Shown: positions 1 through 7,259 of the stretch, in pieces
How positions within the stretch are numbered: position 1 is the stretch's first letter
How the letters are laid out: each line of letters starts with the position of its first letter
DNA from: Deltaproteobacteria bacterium
GTDB lineage: Bacteria; Desulfobacterota; Desulfobacteria; Desulfobacterales; JAUVKB01
Length of the DNA: 15,316 nucleotides
Reading direction: 5' to 3'
Assembly (NCBI GenBank): GCA_030596405.1
Contig: JAUVKB010000025.1
Span: 1 to 15,316 of the forward strand
The notes under the pieces: generated by a model
Databases searched by the model: none
What the model was told of the DNA's origin: nothing
Seen by the model: the letters and a program-made list of their open reading frames with translations, nothing else
Translations under genes and position numbers: made by a program

Positions 1-414
1 ACAGTATCGGGATTTAACGGCTTGTCGAAGTTCTCTGTTCTCCTTTATGACCCGATACATGGCCATTGCCTTGTTTACATAAATGACCAGCTTTTCGTTT
101 TCAAAAGGTTTGAGTATATAATTGTGAGCGCCTTTCTGCATCGCATCCACCGCTTTTTCAACAGTGCCGTGAGCCGTCATCATGATAACCGGAAGGCTCG
201 AATCTTTAACCTTGATCTTTTCAAGCAGCTCTATGCCGTCCATGGAAGGCATTTTCATATCCGTCACAACCAGGTCAACATCGGAATTTTTCAGTATTTC
301 AAGCGCCTGCCGACCGCTGTTGGCGGTCAATGTTTCATACCCCTCTTCTTCCAAAACAGCGCTTAATATCAGCGGATAATTTTTTTCATCATCTACAATA
401 AGGACGGTTTCCAT
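1..414 (-). CDS. NtrC-type response regulator, receiver domain (3' end outside window)
   Basis: Only the first 138 codons are visible; the frame is open to the left edge. The sequence is a CheY-like receiver: acidic pair D8/D9 in VLIVDDE, phospho-acceptor D52 in VVTDMKMPSMDG, T80 in VIMMTAHGT, and K102 in YILKPFE. The linker after residue 118 is charged and helical, as in NtrC/AtoC regulators, where a sigma-54-activating AAA+ domain and an HTH follow; those would lie outside the window, so the subfamily is inferred. The ATG at 414 is preceded by a good Shine-Dalgarno (GGGAGG, about 6 bases upstream). It starts 26 bases after the histidine kinase stop codon on the same strand, so the two form a cognate pair. 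The expected role is to be phosphorylated on D52 by that kinase and activate target promoters. Confidence 0.9.
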   Translation of the reverse strand, partial: METVLIVDDEKNYPLILSAVLEEEGYETLTANSGRQALEILKNSDVDLVVTDMKMPSMDGIELLEKIKVKDSSLPVIMMTAHGTVEKAVDAMQKGAHNYILKPFENEKLVIYVNKAMAMYRVIKENRELRQAVKSRYC

Positions 415-440
415 GTCTGCCTCCCTTAAAAACTAAAACT

Positions 441-1859
441 TTAACTCTTTATCGGCAATTTTACCGTGACCCGAACGCCGCAGTCGATCCGATTTTCAAT
501 CGCTATAGTCCCTTTATGCAGCTCAATAATACTTTTCACTATACCCAGGCCGAGTCCGGTGCCTTTCTCCTTTGTGGTAAAAAAAGGCTCCCATATCTTG
601 TCCATAATATTTTCTGATATGCCCCCCCCCTCATCTTCAAAAAGTATGGTTACCATATTACCGTTTGAGACGATTTCAACGGTGATTTGCCCGGTGCCCG
701 GCATACTCTGCGAGGCATTTATCAGAATATTAAGAAATGCCTGATATAACATGTCGGAATCACCCATGATTTCAGGGATATTATCCTGGTAGTGTTTATG
801 AATAACATAATTACGTTCTTTGATCCGCGGGGCAAGAAATGCAAAGTTCTTCTCAATGACTTTCTCGGCACTGCAAGCACGCAGATTCGGATTCCTCGGT
901 TTTGCAAAATCCAGAAAATCGGTTATTATATTATTTAACCGGCTCGACTCTTCAACAATTATATCCGGAAAAGTGTTTGAGGGATCTAATCTAAACATTT
1001 TTTTCTTTAAAAGTTCAGCGGAACTCCTTATGATTCCTAAGGGGTTGCGGAGTTCATGGGAAACGCCCGCCACCATTTCACCCAGGGATGCCAGATGTTC
1101 CGCGCGGTTTAACTCTTCTTTTAACCTGATTCCTTCCATGGCGCGTCTTTGGATAATTCCCTCACCCCTTTTGACAACAAGGAGAAGGATTAAAAACAGA
1201 AGACCCATCACACCGCTGCAAGTTACAACAACAAGAGTATGAAATTTAAATATCTTTTTATAATCATCCGATACATCCTGCACTACTTCGACAACGCCCA
1301 GAACATGGCCTGAAATCCTTGAAACCGGCTTCTCCACATACAAAGGGGCAAGCGTTACAACTTTACTCTCTTTGGGAAATCCAAAAAGGATTTCCCAAAA
1401 GTTGCCGCTTTGAACCAGCGTTGAGGTGGATTTGCACGAAATAGCTCTCTGATATCCCGCGCCCCCTGCATTTTTTTTGCCGACCAGCTCTTTATCAAAA
1501 CTATATGAAATAATGTTATTCATATCATAAATATTTACCGTTTCTATTTTGAAACTGTGAAGAGTGTTCCGGACAACTTCATCCATCCTGTCAAACTGTT
1601 CTTTATTTCTAAGCTGAACCTTGCCATATTTGAGCATAACAGGAATCAAAAACTGCATAAAAATCTGGTGGTTAAGATTTTCGATAAGCAAAAGGGCATA
1701 ATTTTCCTTTTCCTTTTGCTGGATGGTTTTTGCCCAGTGGGTATTGATTGCGGTCAACAAAAACGTCATTATCAACATGACTATAAGACTTGTAAAGGCA
1801 AAATACTTGACCAGCCTGAAAGGTTTGATTTTATCTTCTGAAGTTAAGTGGGAATACAT
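441..1859 (-). CDS. Membrane-bound sensor histidine kinase (NtrB/ZraS-like)
   Basis: This is a 472-aa inner-membrane kinase. One hydrophobic segment (about residues 20-38) and a second (about 208-229) bracket a periplasmic sensor region of roughly 170 residues with no motif I can name. The cytoplasmic part has a HisKA dimerisation helix with phospho-accepting H268 in GVSHELRNPLG. The HATPase_c domain follows: N box around NILINAS (377-383), G1 box DEGGGI (409-414), F box WEPFFTTK (423-430) and G2 box GTGLGLGIV (433-441). All catalytic boxes are intact, so it should be active. It lies 33 bases after mlaD and 26 bases before the response regulator on one strand, which suggests co-transcription with the lipid transporter. 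The G1 box is encoded across a run of nine G (621-630 region), a slippage-prone site. The signal sensed is unknown. Confidence 0.93.
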   Translation of the reverse strand: MYSHLTSEDKIKPFRLVKYFAFTSLIVMLIMTFLLTAINTHWAKTIQQKEKENYALLLIENLNHQIFMQFLIPVMLKYGKVQLRNKEQFDRMDEVVRNTLHSFKIETVNIYDMNNIISYSFDKELVGKKNAGGAGYQRAISCKSTSTLVQSGNFWEILFGFPKESKVVTLAPLYVEKPVSRISGHVLGVVEVVQDVSDDYKKIFKFHTLVVVTCSGVMGLLFLILLLVVKRGEGIIQRRAMEGIRLKEELNRAEHLASLGEMVAGVSHELRNPLGIIRSSAELLKKKMFRLDPSNTFPDIIVEESSRLNNIITDFLDFAKPRNPNLRACSAEKVIEKNFAFLAPRIKERNYVIHKHYQDNIPEIMGDSDMLYQAFLNILINASQSMPGTGQITVEIVSNGNMVTILFEDEGGGISENIMDKIWEPFFTTKEKGTGLGLGIVKSIIELHKGTIAIENRIDCGVRVTVKLPIKS

Positions 1860-1892
1860 TGGCTTGTTAATCTCTGCAAATAAGCCGGCAGA

Positions 1893-3389
1893 TTAATTCA
1901 TGGGAATAGGAATATCCGACAGGAAGGTTTTAATGTCTTCATCCGCAAAGCTGATTCCAGCTCCGATAAAAAAAGATTCTCTCCCTTCATCACTTATAAA
2001 ATCATCAAAGCCTGAAGAGATATAAATATGATTAACAGGTTTAAAGTCGGCTTTGAATTTCAAATGGGCATTTCTGTCAGGATCAAAATCAAAAGCTTCC
2101 AGTGAAAGTGTCAACCTGTCTTTAAAAAAATAATAATCTATCCCGACACCGCCCGTCGACTCAAAAATTCCGCCGCGCAGGCCCAGATCATAATACCGTT
2201 TGGCAATCTGGGCAGAAAACTTAAGCTCGTCCCTATCGACTTTAACCTTGTGCTCTGTAGTGGTTACACCATCTATGGTTCTGGTTGTATCCTTGACTGT
2301 TTCCCTGCCGCGCGGATCATCGATAACCTGGAGAAGATAATATTTGTCTTCCCTGGGCTGAATCCGGAGTGAAACATAAGATTTTGTCTCTTCACTGTCA
2401 AAGAGGTATTCTCCCCTGTAATCAAAATATGTCCGGAACGTGTCCTGTTTTTTAATATAATCATTTATGCCGGCAAGTGCAAAATTCATATTGTCCACGG
2501 TCTCTTCATCGTTTATCAACTTCCCTATGGTCCCTTCGCCCCTGTTAATCTTGTCTGTAATATTTTGTAAAGCTGCAAGTGACCGGTTCAGGCTATCGAT
2601 GGTCTCCTTGTCGTTAACCAGCTTGCCTATACTCCCTTTCCCCTCGTTAATCTTTGCGGTAATATCATTGATTCCGGCAACAAGGCTTTCCATCCTTTGC
2701 GAGGCCGCACGCATATTGGCCACAATATCCCGGATATCATCGCTGTTGGCATCTCCAATATCCTTTAACCTTTCTGAAAAGCTGGTAAAATTGGCAATTA
2801 TTGCAGAAAAATCCTTGTTGTTTGCCTGAACGGTTCTGTTAAGTGCTTCAACCATCTCGTTTGTATTGTCCATGATCGACCGAAGAGAGGCTTCACCCTT
2901 TTCACCTGCGAAAACATTGGCAAGAGATTTTGTCAGTTTTTTTACATTCATTGCAACTTCACCAAGAATGTTCATCAATGTATTCATATCCGTTACCGGC
3001 GCTGCCTGGACGATCTGCTCGCCAGCCTTGATTAAGGGGGCGGCTAAAGATCCGGGAATCAATTCAACATATTTATCTCCAAGTATCCCCCTGGTTCTCA
3101 TAGCGGCTTTAACATCTTTTCTAAGCTTTATGTCGGGATTGATCCTCAACGTGACCAGCGCCTTGCCGTTTTTAAGAGAAATTTTACGGACCCTGCCTAC
3201 TTCGACCCCTGCAATCTCAACCGGAACATCTTTTGACAGTCCGGATGCAGAATCAAAAAAAACAGAAATATCCTGCCCGGAACCTCTTTTAAAGCTAAAC
3301 TTGCCTACCTTCATTGACATATAGCCCAAAAGGAGAATCCCGATCACAACAAAAAAGCCAACCTTTGCTTCTACGCTTAGTTTCGACAT
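1893..3389 (-). CDS. mlaD: MCE/MlaD-family lipid-transport protein with long C-terminal region
   Basis: This 498-aa protein is the substrate-binding subunit of the MlaEFD ABC transporter, which moves phospholipids between the inner and outer membranes. An N-terminal transmembrane anchor (about residues 10-27) precedes one MCE domain (about 38-115; core motifs GLSKDVPVEIAGVEVGRV and RGILGDKYVEL). Residues 150-315 are helical and carry two copies, 34 residues apart, of INxGxGxIGKLxNDxETxDxxN (248-268 and 281-302), a repeat common in this family. The last 180 residues (about 318-498) switch to alternating, aromatic-rich strand-like sequence (for example YRGEYLF, LGLRGGIF, VGIDYYFFKDRL) like outer-membrane beta-barrel hairpins. 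E. coli MlaD is only about 180 aa, so this is a much longer form. It lies 21 bases after mlaF. The family call is firm; the barrel interpretation is inference. Confidence 0.92.
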   Translation of the reverse strand: MSKLSVEAKVGFFVVIGILLLGYMSMKVGKFSFKRGSGQDISVFFDSASGLSKDVPVEIAGVEVGRVRKISLKNGKALVTLRINPDIKLRKDVKAAMRTRGILGDKYVELIPGSLAAPLIKAGEQIVQAAPVTDMNTLMNILGEVAMNVKKLTKSLANVFAGEKGEASLRSIMDNTNEMVEALNRTVQANNKDFSAIIANFTSFSERLKDIGDANSDDIRDIVANMRAASQRMESLVAGINDITAKINEGKGSIGKLVNDKETIDSLNRSLAALQNITDKINRGEGTIGKLINDEETVDNMNFALAGINDYIKKQDTFRTYFDYRGEYLFDSEETKSYVSLRIQPREDKYYLLQVIDDPRGRETVKDTTRTIDGVTTTEHKVKVDRDELKFSAQIAKRYYDLGLRGGIFESTGGVGIDYYFFKDRLTLSLEAFDFDPDRNAHLKFKADFKPVNHIYISSGFDDFISDEGRESFFIGAGISFADEDIKTFLSDIPIPMN

Positions 3390-3410
3390 GTCAAAAAACC
3401 GATAATCAAT

Positions 3411-4160
3411 CTATTTTTGTTTGGGGGATTGTTCAATCTGTCTTCCCTCGATAAATTGCCTGACAACAGGATTGCCGGAAACTTTTACTTCACCTGGAAT
3501 TCCTTCTTCAATAATCTTTCCATGATACAGCATGGCCACCTTATGTGCAATTTTAAAAGTCGACTCGATATCATGGCTGATCACAATACATGTCGCCTTT
3601 GTATGCTCCTGCGTTTGCACGATAAGATTATTGATGGCGGAACACATGATAGGGTCAAGGCCGGTAGTAGGTTCATCAAACAGTATGATTTCAGGGTCAA
3701 GCGCAATCGCTCTTGCAAGACCGACGCGTTTTTTCATGCCTCCTGAAAGCTCAGACGGCATTTTGTGTGCAACATTGGTTAAACCGACCTGGATCAGTTT
3801 CTCGTTAACTATTTCATCAACCTTTTTTTGGGACAAGTGCCTGTGCTCTTTGATCGGAAATGCAACATTTTCACCGACAGTCATTGAATCAAAAAGCGCT
3901 GCCTCCTGGAAAAGCATCCCAAATTTTTTCCGCATCTCATTAAATGTTTTTTCATTGATTTTTGTAATGTCGATCCCATCAACAAAGATCTGTCCTGAAT
4001 CAGGTCTGATAAGGCCGATAATATGTTTTAACAGAACACTCTTGCCGCTGCCGCTTCTGCCGATAATAATATTGATTTTTTCAGGTTCAACAATAAGATC
4101 CAGGTTGTCAAGCACCTTTTGGCCCTTAAAAGATTTGCTCACCTTTACCAATTTAATCAT
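3411..4160 (-). CDS. mlaF: MlaF-type ABC transporter ATPase
   Basis: This 249-aa cytoplasmic ATPase energises the MlaE permease in retrograde or anterograde phospholipid transport. All ABC motifs are present: Walker A GRSGSGKS (34-41), Q-loop Q85 within LFQEAALFDSMTVGENV (a sequence typical of the Mla/Ttg2A subfamily), signature LSGGM (138-142), Walker B IILFDEP (158-164), D-loop TGLDP (166-170) and switch H196. Its length matches the family (about 250-270 aa). Its ATG overlaps the mlaE stop as ATGA (4 bases), so translation is probably coupled, and mlaD follows after 21 bases. No strong Shine-Dalgarno is visible, consistent with coupling. Assignment rests on motif reading plus the mlaE-F-D gene order. 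Confidence 0.95.
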   Translation of the reverse strand: MIKLVKVSKSFKGQKVLDNLDLIVEPEKINIIIGRSGSGKSVLLKHIIGLIRPDSGQIFVDGIDITKINEKTFNEMRKKFGMLFQEAALFDSMTVGENVAFPIKEHRHLSQKKVDEIVNEKLIQVGLTNVAHKMPSELSGGMKKRVGLARAIALDPEIILFDEPTTGLDPIMCSAINNLIVQTQEHTKATCIVISHDIESTFKIAHKVAMLYHGKIIEEGIPGEVKVSGNPVVRQFIEGRQIEQSPKQK

Positions 4161-4930
4161 CTGAACATAACCGACGTGAGAAAGTAGTCACTTATCAGTA
4201 TCGCTACCGATGCATAAACTACGGACTGGGTTGTTGCCTTCCCGACCCCTTCCGCCCCTCCTGTTGTATAAAACCCCTTGTAACACCCGACAAGCGCAAG
4301 TATTAACCCAAAACAGGCGGATTTGATAAGACCGTTGAAAATATCGTCCAGATCTACAATCTCAACAATTCTGGCCATAAATATCCCGGAATTGATATTA
4401 AGAAGTTTGACTCCGACAAAATAGCCCCCGACAATACCGATAAAATCCGATATTACCGTCAAAACGGGAAGCATCAATATCCCCGCAACAATGCGGGGCA
4501 TTATTAAAAATTGAACCGGACTGACCGACATCGTGTATAAGGCGTCAATCTGCTCGGTCACTTTCATGGTGCCGATCTCAGCCGCCATGGCCGAGCCTGC
4601 GCGCCCTGTTACCATCAAAGCCGTAAAGACAGGCCCGAGTTCACGTGTTATGGCCAATGTCAAAGTCGAACCAACAAGGCCTTCACCCCCGAACATCCTG
4701 AAACCATGATATGTCTGAAGCGCAAGCACCATCCCTGTAAAAGCTCCTGTAATCAACACAACGGTAATCGATTTGACTCCGACAAACTCCATCTGCTTTA
4801 AAACAACTCTAAAACGGAACGGAGGACGAAACAGCCATGCTGTTGCGGAGATCAACAGGAGTAAAATTCTGCCGAATTCTTCAACAAAAGCTACAAACGG
4901 CCTCCCTGCAGATTCAAAAATACGTATCAT
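4157..4930 (-). CDS. mlaE: MlaE-type lipid ABC transporter permease
   Basis: This 257-aa inner-membrane permease is the first gene of the mlaEFD set. It has the DUF140/MlaE hallmark RELGPVFTALMVTGRAGSAM continuing into AAEIGTMKVTEQIDAL (residues 96-131), and about five hydrophobic segments (around 20-34, 52-72, 145-175, 204-218 and 238-254). I place the start at the ATG at 4930 (MIRIFESAG). The open frame continues upstream to 5056, but that extension is translated terminator and tRNA-Pro sequence and cannot be protein. A weak TGGA lies about 8 bases upstream. Only about 30 bases separate this start from the terminator-like hairpin after tRNA-Pro, so it depends on readthrough or on a promoter overlapping the hairpin. 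No MlaB (STAS) or MlaC gene is seen in the window. Confidence 0.94.
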   Translation of the reverse strand: MIRIFESAGRPFVAFVEEFGRILLLLISATAWLFRPPFRFRVVLKQMEFVGVKSITVVLITGAFTGMVLALQTYHGFRMFGGEGLVGSTLTLAITRELGPVFTALMVTGRAGSAMAAEIGTMKVTEQIDALYTMSVSPVQFLIMPRIVAGILMLPVLTVISDFIGIVGGYFVGVKLLNINSGIFMARIVEIVDLDDIFNGLIKSACFGLILALVGCYKGFYTTGGAEGVGKATTQSVVYASVAILISDYFLTSVMFR

Positions 4931-4960
4931 CGGTTTTCCAAAGGTCTCAGCTTTTAAATA

Positions 4961-4998
4961 AAAAAAGCGGGTCAGCCAAATTCTCGCCCCGCTTTTTT
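4961..4998 (-). terminator. Rho-independent terminator after tRNA-Pro
   Basis: An 11-bp perfect inverted repeat, AAAAAAGCGGG (4961-4971) and CCCGCTTTTTT (4988-4998), has a 16-base loop. Read on the minus strand it gives a GC-core hairpin followed by a U run, 14 bases after the tRNA CCA. The A/T symmetry means it could also work in the other direction. It lies between tRNA-Pro and mlaE. Confidence 0.8.
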
Positions 4999-5011
4999 CA
5001 CTGATAAATTT

Positions 5012-5088
5012 TGGTCGGGGCGAGAAGATTTGAACTTCCGACCCCTTGAACCCCATTCAAGTGCGCTTCCAGACTGCGCTACGCCCCG
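5012..5088 (-). tRNA. tRNA-Pro (anticodon GGG)
   Basis: The minus strand folds as a complete 77-nt tRNA with encoded CCA (5012-5014). The acceptor stem is CGGGGCG with CGCCCCG, and it has the C1:G72 pair and A73 expected of bacterial tRNA-Pro. The D arm contains GCGCAGTCTGGAAGCGC. The anticodon stem CTTGA/TCAAG encloses loop ATGGGGT with anticodon GGG, reading CCC/CCU. The T arm is GGAAG TTCAAAT CTTCT with one apparent weak pair. A terminator hairpin follows. Confidence 0.96.
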
Positions 5089-5110
5089 ACTGGTCGAACA
5101 TTTGATATGC

Positions 5111-5139
5111 CCTTTAACATCCTGTGTTTTTTATGTCAA
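5111..5139 (-). promoter_or_regulatory. Candidate sigma-70 promoter for tRNA-Pro
   Basis: On the minus strand a perfect -35 TTGACA (5134-5139) is followed after 16-17 bases by a weak -10 (TTAAAG/TAAAGG, 5111-5117). Transcription would start about 15-20 bases before the mature tRNA 5' end, a normal distance. The -10 is poor, so this is tentative. Confidence 0.4.
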
Positions 5140-5157
5140 GTTGTGAATTATAAACTT

Positions 5158-5172
5158 GCAGGGTAACCGCAT
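5158..5172 (+). repeat. Left terminal inverted repeat
   Basis: The 15-mer GCAGGGTAACCGCAT is identical to the reverse complement of 5539-5553. Such identity by chance within 400 bases is very unlikely. Confidence 0.8.
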
Positions 5173-5265
5173 GTAAATTTTGACACCTTGAACGTATAGT
5201 GAATCCGAACGGAGGAGTAGTGTACAGGCGTGTCGTGGAAAAACAGTTCTCAAACGATACAACTA

Positions 5266-5282
5266 CCCGGCTTCGGCCCGGG
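5266..5282 (+). other. GC-rich hairpin with cUUCGg tetraloop
   Basis: CCCGGC-TTCG-G-C-CCGGG forms a 6-bp stem closed by the stable C(UUCG)G tetraloop, with one bulged C. It lies inside the inverted-repeat element, and no U run follows. It may be a structured part of the element or a fragment of an RNA; no function is assigned. Confidence 0.35.
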
Positions 5283-5538
5283 AACCTTGCGCTGAGCAGA
5301 ATGACGTGTGACTGGTTTTTGTGCAATATTGATTTTTATAGTTCCGGCATTTGGTTGTGCGCTCATGAATTCCCATAATTTCACTACACCTTTTTCTGCA
5401 TATCGAGATTTTTTATTAATCGCTCTGCTGTAATTTGCTCTTACTAAAACTGGGGATTTTATTTCATTACTTAATTGAGTTAATTACATATTTTTTTGTC
5501 TCAAATAAAATATTTGGGTTTTAATCAAAAAATGTCAA

Positions 5539-5553
5539 ATGCGGTTACCCTGC
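5539..5553 (-). repeat. Right terminal inverted repeat
   Basis: The exact reverse complement of the 15-mer at 5158-5172, with TGTCAAA just inside it mirroring TTTGACA inside the left end. Confidence 0.8.
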
Positions 5554-5620
5554 CGGAATTCCTGATTTAAATTGATTTTTTCAGCAATTCGTGTAAATTC
5601 CATTAGGGTTTCTCCTTTGG

Positions 5621-5649
5621 TTCAAAATTAATTGATATAATATTATAAT
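5621..5649 (+). promoter_or_regulatory. Candidate sigma-70 promoter for the HMG-CoA lyase gene
   Basis: TTCAAA (5621-5626, 4 of 6 matches to the -35 consensus), a 17-base spacer, and a perfect -10 TATAAT (5644-5649). A second TATAAT overlaps at 5636-5641. Transcription would start near 5656, about 33 bases before the ATG at 5689. This argues against a TTG start at 5650, which would lie upstream of that point. Confidence 0.5.
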
Positions 5650-5688
5650 TTGGATATTATATCCCAATTTACAGGCGAAGCCACCTTT

Positions 5689-6582
5689 ATGAACTTCCCC
5701 AAAAAAGTAATACTAAGTGAAGTCGGCCCCAGAGAAGGGTTTCAGTTTGAGAAAAGGATAATTCCAACAGAACTCAAGGTGGAGCTGATAGGTTGTTTGG
5801 CGGATGCCGGTTTAAGGCATATCCAGGTTGCATCGTTTGTCCACCCAAAACTTGTGCCTCAGATGGCGGATGCAGAGAAACTGTTTGAAAGTCTTCCAAA
5901 AAGGGAGAATATTAAATACAGCGGACTTGTTCTTAACACAAAGGGGATAGAACGTGCCTGTCTTGCCGGCGTGGAGTGTGTGGAGATTTCCATATCTTCA
6001 AGCGATACCCATAGTCGTAAAAATTCCGGCATGTCCCTTAAAGAGGCGATTGAAAATGGGACAAAGATGGTTTGTCTTGCTCAAAAATACGGCATGCAGA
6101 TACGTGCAAGCATCCAGTGTGCGTTCGGTTGTGCTTACGAAGGCGAGATCCCAAAAGAACGTGTTTTGAAAATGGCTGAAAATTTTCTGGAATCAGGGAT
6201 TGACACACTTTTTTTGTCGGATACTACGGGTATGGCGAATCCGCTTTCGATAAAGAACATTACGGAAGATATAATGCAGATAGCCGGTAAAACGCAGGTG
6301 GGACTTCATCTGCATGATACCCGCGGCCTGGGGCTGGTAAATATAATGGCTGCAATGGAGTGCGGCGTTACCCGTTTTGACACTGCTCTGGCAGGTATTG
6401 GAGGATGTCCCTTTATTCCTGATGCAGCCGGTAACGTTGCAACGGAAGATACGGCCTATCTTATGGAATCGATGAACATTGAAACAGGAATAGATATGCA
6501 TAAGGTTGCAAAATGCTCTTTTTTTCTGGAAAGACTCTTCGGCAAGCGGTTCTCCGGTAAAATTTACCGTATTAACATATGA
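5689..6582 (+). CDS. Hydroxymethylglutaryl-CoA lyase family protein
   Basis: This 297-aa TIM-barrel enzyme of the HMGL-like (DRE-TIM metallolyase) superfamily is closest to HMG-CoA lyase (MvaB/YngG), which cleaves HMG-CoA to acetoacetate and acetyl-CoA using a divalent metal. Visible family residues are R14 in VGPREGFQ (the usual following Asp is Glu15), metal-ligand histidines H207 and H209 in LHLHDTRG, catalytic Cys240 in GIGGCPF, and N249 in AAGNVATED. Length and motif order match HMG-CoA lyase (about 300 aa). ATG 5689 is preferred over TTG 5650 because it fits the candidate promoter and gives the usual N-terminus. It leads a plus-strand run and is followed after 10 bases by the HD gene. 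The exact acyl-CoA substrate in this organism is unproven; a leucine or acyl-CoA catabolic role is inferred. Confidence 0.85.
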   Translation: MNFPKKVILSEVGPREGFQFEKRIIPTELKVELIGCLADAGLRHIQVASFVHPKLVPQMADAEKLFESLPKRENIKYSGLVLNTKGIERACLAGVECVEISISSSDTHSRKNSGMSLKEAIENGTKMVCLAQKYGMQIRASIQCAFGCAYEGEIPKERVLKMAENFLESGIDTLFLSDTTGMANPLSIKNITEDIMQIAGKTQVGLHLHDTRGLGLVNIMAAMECGVTRFDTALAGIGGCPFIPDAAGNVATEDTAYLMESMNIETGIDMHKVAKCSFFLERLFGKRFSGKIYRINI

Positions 6583-6592
6583 CGATCAAGAG

Positions 6593-7255
6593 ATGAAGGA
6601 TCAGAGCAGGGTGGACCAAGGAAGGATGGAAAAGTTAAAGGAGTTTGCAAAAAGTATGTTTGAAAGTTCACGCGGGAGCCACAACTGGGAGCATACCCTT
6701 CGAGTATGCAGATTGTGTGAACATATCGGAACGGCAGAAGGGGTAGATATGCATGTGCTGCGTATTGCCGCATATCTTCACGATATCGGAAGATGTCGTC
6801 AAGATGCTTCCCGAGGCGCGATATGCCATGCAAAGGAAGGGGCACGGATGGCATGGCCTGTTATAAAGAAACTTGATCTTTCGGAAGAACGGAAGAAAAA
6901 TATTATACACTGCATAAGATCTCACAGGTTCAGGGGGAGGCATGAGCCAAAAACACCGGAAGCAAAGGTGTTGTTTGATGCGGACAAGCTTGATGCTATC
7001 GGCGCCGTCGGAGTGGCCAGGGCATTTCTTTTTGCCGGTGAAGTTGGGGCTAAACTTCATAACCCCGATGTGGTTATTGAAAATACCCTGCCTTATTCGG
7101 AAGATGATACCGCCTTCAGGGAATTTAAGCTGAAACTTGTTAAAATCAGAGACCGGATAGTGACAAAGGAAGGCAAGAGGCTGGCGGGTGAGCGCCATAA
7201 GTTTATGGAAGATTTTTTTAAGCAATTTATTAAAGAACATGAAGGAAGGGGATAG
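6593..7255 (+). CDS. HD-domain phosphohydrolase (YedJ/YpgQ-like)
   Basis: This protein of about 220 aa has the full HD metal-binding set: H30 and H34 in SHNWEHTLRV, the H63-D64 pair in AAYLHDIGR, H111 in IRSHRFRG, and D129/D131 in LFDADKLDAIGAVGVARA. The last motif and the overall length resemble the YedJ/YpgQ group, whose members include nucleotide pyrophosphohydrolases; the substrate here is unknown. I chose ATG 6593, 10 bases after the upstream stop. ATG 6626 is an alternative with a purine-rich AAGGAAGG almost touching it. The same frame is open back to 6506, inside the lyase gene, but those residues do not look like part of the family. It is followed after 4 bases by the IMP cyclohydrolase gene, so a nucleotide-related housekeeping role is plausible. 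Confidence 0.85.
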   Translation: MKDQSRVDQGRMEKLKEFAKSMFESSRGSHNWEHTLRVCRLCEHIGTAEGVDMHVLRIAAYLHDIGRCRQDASRGAICHAKEGARMAWPVIKKLDLSEERKKNIIHCIRSHRFRGRHEPKTPEAKVLFDADKLDAIGAVGVARAFLFAGEVGAKLHNPDVVIENTLPYSEDDTAFREFKLKLVKIRDRIVTKEGKRLAGERHKFMEDFFKQFIKEHEGRG

Positions 7256-7259
7256 CGTT

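Larger units (their letters stand above)
5158..5553. mobile_element. Candidate MITE or IS remnant bounded by 15-bp inverted repeats
   Basis: The ends GCAGGGTAACCGCAT (5158-5172) and its exact reverse complement (5539-5553) bound 396 bases that encode no recognisable protein. A second shared block, TTTGACA, follows inside each end with a 7-base offset (5179-5185 and the complement of 5533-5539), so the related ends extend to roughly 21-28 bases. The left third is GC-richer than the right, which is AT-rich. A 70-codon minus-strand frame (5114-5326) crosses the left end and resembles no protein I know. No clear target-site duplication is seen, and no transposase is present. It could instead be a paired regulatory repeat. 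It separates tRNA-Pro from the HMG-CoA lyase gene. Confidence 0.45.

Noticed and set aside
2467..3324. Long plus-strand frames opposite mlaD
   Set aside because: Antisense shadows of a strongly conserved gene; no start signals or known domains.
4931..5056. N-terminal extension of MlaE (frame open to 5056)
   Set aside because: It translates the 3' half of tRNA-Pro and the terminator hairpin; the family N-terminus begins at MIRIFESAG (4930).
5114..5326. 70-codon minus-strand frame in the intergenic region
   Set aside because: No start signal, no recognisable family, and it crosses the end of the inverted-repeat element and the tRNA promoter.
5650..5688. TTG start giving 13 extra residues on the HMG-CoA lyase
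   Set aside because: No Shine-Dalgarno, and it lies at the -10 of the candidate promoter.
6506..6592. Earlier start for the HD protein inside the lyase gene
   Set aside because: The residues are an out-of-frame reading of the conserved lyase C-terminus; ATG 6593 fits the family length.
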